Positions 47,501 to 51,374 of a stretch of DNA of 51,374 nucleotides are shown here, piece by piece. The first letter of the stretch is position 1. Each line of letters begins with the position of its first letter. The position numbers and the translations under genes were made by a program. The DNA lies in contig MJCC01000019.1 of assembly GCA_001766655.1 (NCBI GenBank), forward strand, positions 50,109 through 101,482, read 5' to 3'. The notes beneath the pieces are model-generated. The model was given only the letters and a program-made list of their open reading frames with translations. It was not told the origin of the DNA and ran no database searches. This DNA is from Phytomonas francai (Eukaryota > Euglenozoa > Kinetoplastea > Trypanosomatida > Trypanosomatidae).

Positions 47501-49955
47501 GGGGGATACGATCAGGAAGGTTGGCGGGATGGCGGGCCAAGGCAGACGTAGGAGTCTCCTTGACAGGAGGTCTCGAGCGGTCAAAAAAATAGCGCCTCGG
47601 GGAGCAACGTCAGCACTCCGTCACTCCTCCTCCAAGGCTAAAAAGAGAAGGAATAGTAATATTTACAATATTAATACGAATAAATACGCTATAAACAAGA
47701 GCAACACCAATAGTGTCCTTCCCTCTGACAAGAAGCTGAGCCCCAAGAGAGGGGCAACAGCGGCGTTGACGAAGAACGCTGGGAGTAAGCCGAGCCGCCG
47801 AATCGGTCGTCGATTCTTTATGGTCACCGTCGACAGCACCGATCGAGGGCCCCATAGCCCCGCGGACACACAGAGAGCGGAATCTGCGCTGAGCATCTCA
47901 ACAAGTACCGTCCAGACGTCCCTAACACACGGCGCACCCATCGATACCTCTTTAGTCTTTTTCGGCGAGCTCGAACTTGAGGAAAGATGGAACATGGCCG
48001 TATTGGAGCTAAAGGCCCAGAAAAACGAGCTTGCGGACCTGATGAACTCCGTGAAGGCCGCCGAAGAGACACACAGCACCCTTCTAGAAGACCTCAGCGT
48101 TCTGCAGCGCACTATTTTACCACGTACGGCGTACGAAGATCTAGACCTGGCTCTGCTCTACCTTGAAACGGCGATCTTCGAACCGGATGAGCTACCGGGA
48201 CAGTGCTTGTGCCTCAACCACATCGACTGGTTTCCGCGGCTGGCTGCCGTTCTAACCTCTCCGGAAAACGCCATCCCGCATGTCCAAGTCGTCACCCCGC
48301 TAACACCCAGGGATTTCCCCAAGCTCGGCATGCTCGCGGGCCTGCTCTACTACCCCTCCGCCTCGGCCTCCCTGCGCTGCTTCGAGTTCGACGCCACGAA
48401 TCTCTTCGGCAGCGAGGCGGCCGTCATCACGGCGGCCCTCGAACGCAACCGGCGCGAAGCCTCTTCCGTCCCCGTGGACGGAGAGCACCGAAACGATCCT
48501 GCGCATCCGTCCGCCTCCCCTTCCCGGTCGTGGAAGGGGTGTGGAAATGAAAAGAGCCCGAACGTCGGCATGAAATCCTCCTACCCATCCAGCTTTGGTT
48601 GGGATGATAACGTGTTCCAGGCTACGGAATGCGGATTCGCGGCGGAGAATAACCACGGCTTTGGCGCTACCTGCCCTATGTTCTACGTCAGCCCTGAGCA
48701 AGCCCTCGATACGCTGTGGTTGCTGCTCTGCGCAATTGCGGAGAATTTGGCATCCCCGCCACCGCCAGCGGCACCTTTGATGGCCCCGGAACAAAATCCC
48801 GGCCATTCATTCCGGATCTGTTTTCATCACGCAGCCAGGCCGGAGATCACGGCTCGATTCTTGAGCCCTGGAAAGGATGACTCGCGTCATCCCCACCAGT
48901 CTCTTTTTCAGAAAGTGTCGGCATTTTTCGATCGCGATAAGAGCTCGCCTTTGAAGCCCCCAAAGACCAAGCATGAGCTCGACGAGGACGCTGCTCACGA
49001 CCTCGAGAGCGGCAGGCCGTTTCATTTACTTCTGGAGTCGCCACTGCTGGAGCCCTTTGTGAGCACCTCAGTCTCGCGGGACTCGAACTCGCTCCCGCAC
49101 CAACCCGCACCCGCCAAGGGTGGCAAAGAAGGGAAGGGCGGGGTAAAGGAAACACGGGAGGACGCGCGTCAGGGATTGAACCGAGAGCCGTGTTCGCCCG
49201 TCGTGCTGACGGTATCCTCAACGGCGGGCACGAGCCAGAACACGAGCTTTAGCTTTTTTTACCTCGTCGTGGACTGCGAGAACGACGCGTTAGGGGGTCG
49301 AAGGTGCGACGAGAAAGAGCAGCCCCCAGGGCGCGATTCCAACCTGGGAAGTGGAAGTATCCCCATCCACCAGCACTTCCCGAGGCGCCCGACCTGGATG
49401 CAGCGGAACGGGAGGGCGCTCGAGCTCCCCTTCTTCACGCTGCCCTACCACGACGAGAGCCCGACGGCGCCCTCGCCGCCGAACCCCTTCTCGCCGAACC
49501 TCGCCGCTCGCCGGGCCGAGCCCTACGTGAACCCGTACAACCACCACCACAACTGCGCGCGATTCTACCTGACGGTCGAGCGGCGGAGGCAGCTCCAGCG
49601 GCTTCTCGAAAGGGCGCGCGGGCGCTGCGCGGGCGCCGAGCCCGCCAACGGGAACCCCTCGACGAATGGCGAGTCCCCCGCGCGCTTCTTCGGGCTCGCG
49701 GACGCGAAGGAGGAGGAGGCGGTGCTCCAGGAGCAGGAAATCCAATTGGCGGGGCAGGCCGAGGACATTTGGCAAGCCCTCAGGAAAATTGTGCACTCCT
49801 ACAACTGTCAGCTCGCCAACTCGGACAGTCCAAAATGGATATACCCAAATTCGTCATTCGTAAAGAAAGAGCATACGCGTGGGGACCCGTCGGCAATGGC
49901 TAAGCTAAGAAGTGATAAACAGATGGCCTTGTGTACCATCACCCTCGAACGTTGA
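44598..49955 (+). CDS. Large protein with MGC acylation-type N-terminus, unrecognised
   Basis: The product has 1785 residues, ATG to TGA. It begins MGCKLSS: Gly2 fits N-myristoylation, and Cys3 fits palmitoylation, a pair used by kinetoplastids to place proteins on the flagellar or plasma membrane. The first ~140 residues are polar and disordered. Folded-looking parts lie at about 285-430 and 600-720, and at about 800-860 (WMDMDTISAVVQMWGLHLL). A basic, low-complexity stretch around 970-1090 includes an Asn/Ile/Lys patch coded by AT-rich DNA. A coiled coil lies near 1115-1170, then a globular region at 1175-1270 and a C-terminal third rich in Pro, Gly and charged residues with much higher GC. 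No known domain is recognised. A short out-of-frame ATG frame (44582-44608) overlaps the start. Confidence 0.8.
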   Translation: MGCKLSSLRTATTECTNTQKGVSPITVFSSRTDLNHVNNTPASLSTRFTPHSPLSVLSGSKKSSNGIGNGTSLGHLSSSYEEEMANPTTAISDNGSSLPGARASPLHDSSTDHSKPVEQWVPLKTDGAQAAKEYQTLVQAKEEEKLAKAARLQMEIIDPIRPMDSFNVSHRAVLGRCWDRRAAERLPIKVVHSLLVASKRAARNASAAQAHRSSKSFIAEGGRKGLQKRTSHTRIRKKNPPRRSHWFATCGISTVHPTSAFLRAAPHPSHAFGTHSLRLLNRVEMLNLDAHMLMRTDSKLAMFNDLKDCVARLSETNTLTDIDLVLFSHTPSELAKLPNEIREKFYHLIAGFMPYCKGIKDTFAFRLSDMVDETDEDTLFLRKRNLRPAYGVQVVRWNRVEVVNPNLNTLAHAVALIQGKDWVSLTPEILDNESQPSSARGRHDKQDSKRSIDLASLGKHFIAEEVKGSFATQTSRAQEAFYESRSAVRASGRHPTITKVYGGSANKTLKRFPEEFVLSLMVETLEESYYNIKHLAPSRAPTRTINHNERGDRKTVSSTLQDPLPQGPTSHGKKVNTPINCTHGSVDNKACDEGLTLAQNRFISVIVASFQAFINPFEWKERHFTRYPIDFNINKHSARSEYGEGFITDIMYGGILFIECSPAEAAEEFQRVLQDMDWGEARSTEGTLNDVRSLFSARHTTCKGYPHNTQGHNDGISRKDTKCQEKNPRLTEHFRYRITRRIGGIPMRDSVEMKRISIFFGDNEVLEQTISTPNPAKKGAQTDASINGTTSTKPPSNPHGHSNAYSLIASAWMDMDTISAVVQMWGLHLLCNPECAQPLSFFLQKFSGIAPALLQKILPIDHKKHDGISSKGSASLVSSDSYSVLSDKVDRTNNSIVEGSPRTMSHRVAHCNHYMINTHFSKSSFCATPLTNTPAHSNRSLLSSLIESKHHEANSVPDPTASPGPARRGDTIRKVGGMAGQGRRRSLLDRRSRAVKKIAPRGATSALRHSSSKAKKRRNSNIYNINTNKYAINKSNTNSVLPSDKKLSPKRGATAALTKNAGSKPSRRIGRRFFMVTVDSTDRGPHSPADTQRAESALSISTSTVQTSLTHGAPIDTSLVFFGELELEERWNMAVLELKAQKNELADLMNSVKAAEETHSTLLEDLSVLQRTILPRTAYEDLDLALLYLETAIFEPDELPGQCLCLNHIDWFPRLAAVLTSPENAIPHVQVVTPLTPRDFPKLGMLAGLLYYPSASASLRCFEFDATNLFGSEAAVITAALERNRREASSVPVDGEHRNDPAHPSASPSRSWKGCGNEKSPNVGMKSSYPSSFGWDDNVFQATECGFAAENNHGFGATCPMFYVSPEQALDTLWLLLCAIAENLASPPPPAAPLMAPEQNPGHSFRICFHHAARPEITARFLSPGKDDSRHPHQSLFQKVSAFFDRDKSSPLKPPKTKHELDEDAAHDLESGRPFHLLLESPLLEPFVSTSVSRDSNSLPHQPAPAKGGKEGKGGVKETREDARQGLNREPCSPVVLTVSSTAGTSQNTSFSFFYLVVDCENDALGGRRCDEKEQPPGRDSNLGSGSIPIHQHFPRRPTWMQRNGRALELPFFTLPYHDESPTAPSPPNPFSPNLAARRAEPYVNPYNHHHNCARFYLTVERRRQLQRLLERARGRCAGAEPANGNPSTNGESPARFFGLADAKEEEAVLQEQEIQLAGQAEDIWQALRKIVHSYNCQLANSDSPKWIYPNSSFVKKEHTRGDPSAMAKLRSDKQMALCTITLER

Positions 49956-50041
49956 TGTGGAATCGGTACACCCAACGGTTAGGGGGGCGCCAATTCAGAT
50001 TCGGAAAAACAACTGTGGGGGGAGGAATGTGGAAATATTTA

Positions 50042-50070
50042 CATATATATATACATATATATATATATAT
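50042..50070. repeat. (TA)n microsatellite
   Basis: An almost perfect TA run with one C interruption, in the 3' flank of the MGC-type protein gene. Confidence 0.9.
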
Positions 50071-50498
50071 TATTATGTGAAGACCCATATTGCATTTTTA
50101 GATGAAATTCTAGCATTTTTGCTTTTTTCCCAGATAAGATGCTTTAGAGGAATGACATTGTACAGTGGATTGTCTCCACATTGTGTACCTCTTAGGTTGC
50201 ATTTATTCATGGACGCGTCTTATTCTCTAAAAATATGCGATTGGAGTATTCGATACAATAAAGGGAACAATATCAATATTAATAAAAGAGCAATCTACGA
50301 TTCGAAGTGTAATCCCAAAGTTTGCTTAAAAGTCTGCTCCTATTATTGTTATTCTTTGAACAAAATATACTCATATATATTCATGGACTTTGATGCGATA
50401 TTGTGTTGAGTGTGTATTCATTTTTTAAAAGAAATGGAGAAACAGCAAAAGCTAGAGCCTTTTCTCTCGAAATAAAATTAAAAAGGAAACTATCACAT

Positions 50499-50503
<5 letters not shown>

Positions 50504-50530
<27 letters not shown>

Positions 50531-50540
50531 TATATATATA
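50504..50540. repeat. (CA)n-(TA)n compound microsatellite
   Basis: A CA run (50504-50528) joined to a short TA run (50531-50540), ending 22 bases before the ATG at 50563. The orientation is opposite to the GT tracts near EMG1. Confidence 0.93.
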
Positions 50541-50562
50541 GCGGATTCATATTGTGTTTGAC

Positions 50563-51374
50563 ATGTGTGATGCCAATCCAATCTATAACGAAAAACTGGC
50601 ATCCACGACAGGCTCGACAGCGGGTGCATTTGACGACCACCCGGCTTCCCCTCCCGCGGTTCGTTCCGATCCCGCGATGAGAATTCGGCGCCATTTAGCG
50701 GAGGGCGCGCAAGGCTTTACCGATGGGCTGCCGCACATCGCCAACGAACGCGGGCCGGAGCGGTCGCGAACGGCGAGCCTGAAAGGCCCGCGCCGGGACC
50801 GCGGAAAGGCCGCGAAGGTGGGCGATGGCGGCGGCCACCTCCCCACCCTCGCGCCTGGGCTCGAGTGGCGTTTGCTCGATGGGGCGCTGCCGGGGAAGAA
50901 GGGCGCGTCGAGGGCCGCGGCCGGGCTCCTTTTGCGCGCGCGGGCGCGGGCCGGGGATGATGCCCCCCCCGCGCGCGCGCAGGGCGAGGGGCCCGGGGGG
51001 TGGCGGCGGCAGGTCGCGGACGAGCGCGCGTGGGGCCGCGTCGACGCGCGGGTGCTCTCGTGCGGGGTCTTCTCGGCGGCGGTGGGCTGGCCGCGGGCGG
51101 CCTGGGCCTGCGCGCTTCTCGAGGACGCCGTCGAGCGGCTCCCCCGGCACCAACGCTCCCTCGCGCCCTACCTCGCGCTGCTCCTGCGCAGCGTCTACGT
51201 GCCGGCGGGGGTGGCCGCGGGGCTGGGGCTCGCCAGGGAAGAAGAAAAGGCGGGAGGGGAGGGGGGGGAGAAAGCGCGCGCGCGGCCGGCCTGGGCGACC
51301 TTCCGGCGGGGCTCCTTCTCCGCGGCCGCGCTCGTGCCGGCGCCCTCCGGCGAGAGCTCCCTGCTCAGCGAGAC
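50563..51374 (+). CDS. Unrecognised protein, 5' part only
   Basis: The frame starts at ATG 50563, the first in-frame ATG after an in-frame TAG about 20 bases upstream, and stays open to the right edge (270 complete codons). Composition switches from AT-rich to very GC-rich at the start of the frame, as in neighbouring genes. The first ~50 residues are polar (MCDANPIYNEKLAST), followed by a long Arg/Ala/Gly-rich part, and from about residue 145 a more ordered helical segment (RVDARVLSCGVFSAAVGWPR, then a Leu/Ala-rich helix pair around 165-200). An acidic-basic low-complexity patch (Glu, Lys, Gly) follows. No family is recognised. The antisense frames here are composition artefacts. Confidence 0.7.
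   Translation, partial: MCDANPIYNEKLASTTGSTAGAFDDHPASPPAVRSDPAMRIRRHLAEGAQGFTDGLPHIANERGPERSRTASLKGPRRDRGKAAKVGDGGGHLPTLAPGLEWRLLDGALPGKKGASRAAAGLLLRARARAGDDAPPARAQGEGPGGWRRQVADERAWGRVDARVLSCGVFSAAVGWPRAAWACALLEDAVERLPRHQRSLAPYLALLLRSVYVPAGVAAGLGLAREEEKAGGEGGEKARARPAWATFRRGSFSAAALVPAPSGESSLLSE

Larger units (their letters stand above)
49956..50562. other. Intergenic spacer with TA and CA repeats
   Basis: About 600 AT-rich bases. A TA tract lies soon after the previous stop and a CA tract shortly before the next ATG. An open frame covering 49912-50409 starts inside the preceding gene with no coding-like composition and is not called. Confidence 0.6.

Noticed and set aside
49912..50409. 165-codon frame overlapping the end of the MGC-type gene
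   Set aside because: It is in a different frame, begins inside the upstream gene, runs through a TA repeat and has spacer-like composition.
1..51374. Stop-codon reassignment, as known in some trypanosomatids
   Set aside because: No in-frame stops occur in any conserved gene, and TAA, TAG and TGA all end genes here.
1..51374. tRNA, rRNA, spliced-leader or snoRNA genes and retroelements in the spacers
   Set aside because: I saw no convincing tRNA A/B-box pair, no rRNA segment, and no reverse transcriptase or transposase fragment. snoRNAs are hard to exclude by eye; a covariance-model search would be needed.
1..51374. Strand-switch region or transcription start site
   Set aside because: All supported genes are on the plus strand, so no divergent or convergent junction lies in the window.

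Overview
The window looks like nuclear DNA of a kinetoplastid, most probably a trypanosomatid. The genus cannot be fixed from the sequence alone. Four signs support this. It carries two copies of the paraflagellar rod protein PFR2, a family confined to euglenozoans with a flagellar rod. Every gene I can support (16) lies on the plus strand with no sign of introns, as expected for one polycistronic unit. Many genes are preceded by a pyrimidine tract followed by an AG, the usual spliced-leader acceptor. Coding DNA is GC-rich, while the spacers (0.4-2.1 kb) are AT-rich and full of homopolymers and TA, GT or CA microsatellites. TAA, TAG and TGA all end genes, so the genetic code is standard.

Layout. 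1-596: 3' end of a coiled-coil repeat protein. 1489-6927: very large unrecognised protein with a CCCH-like cysteine cluster and a possible mitochondrial presequence. 7289-9088 and 11214-13013: two PFR2 genes that differ by one residue, separated by an unrelated 2.1-kb spacer. 14201-15520: unrecognised coiled-coil protein. 16945-18312: IQ-motif coiled-coil protein resembling nexin-dynein regulatory complex subunit DRC10. 18807-19397: TRAPP subunit Bet3. 19823-20707: rRNA pseudouridine methyltransferase EMG1/NEP1. 21674-23962: OTU cysteine protease split by a long insertion. 25764-26315: ARL6/BBS3 GTPase. 27316-27693: small LSM-fold protein, perhaps NAA38. 28767-30584: FAAH-type amidase. 31663-37086: RNA polymerase I largest subunit. 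38456-40744: possible beta-barrel protein. 41344-43494: diacylglycerol kinase. 44598-49955: large protein with an MGC acylation-type N-terminus. 50563-51374: 5' part of another unrecognised gene.

The genes do not form one pathway, which is normal for trypanosomatid gene clusters. Two themes recur: the flagellum (PFR2 twice, the DRC10-like protein, ARL6) and ribosome production (RNA polymerase I, EMG1). From memory, and not checked, PFR2 and the Pol I large subunit lie near each other on Leishmania chromosome 16, so conserved gene order is likely.

I found no transposon, CRISPR array, tRNA, rRNA, strand switch or convincing new multi-gene system. The best leads are the sharply bounded homogenisation of the PFR2 copies, the split OTU domain, the altered switch II of ARL6, the GT tract placed against the EMG1 start codon, and the Asn-coding AT-rich islands inside otherwise GC-rich genes.
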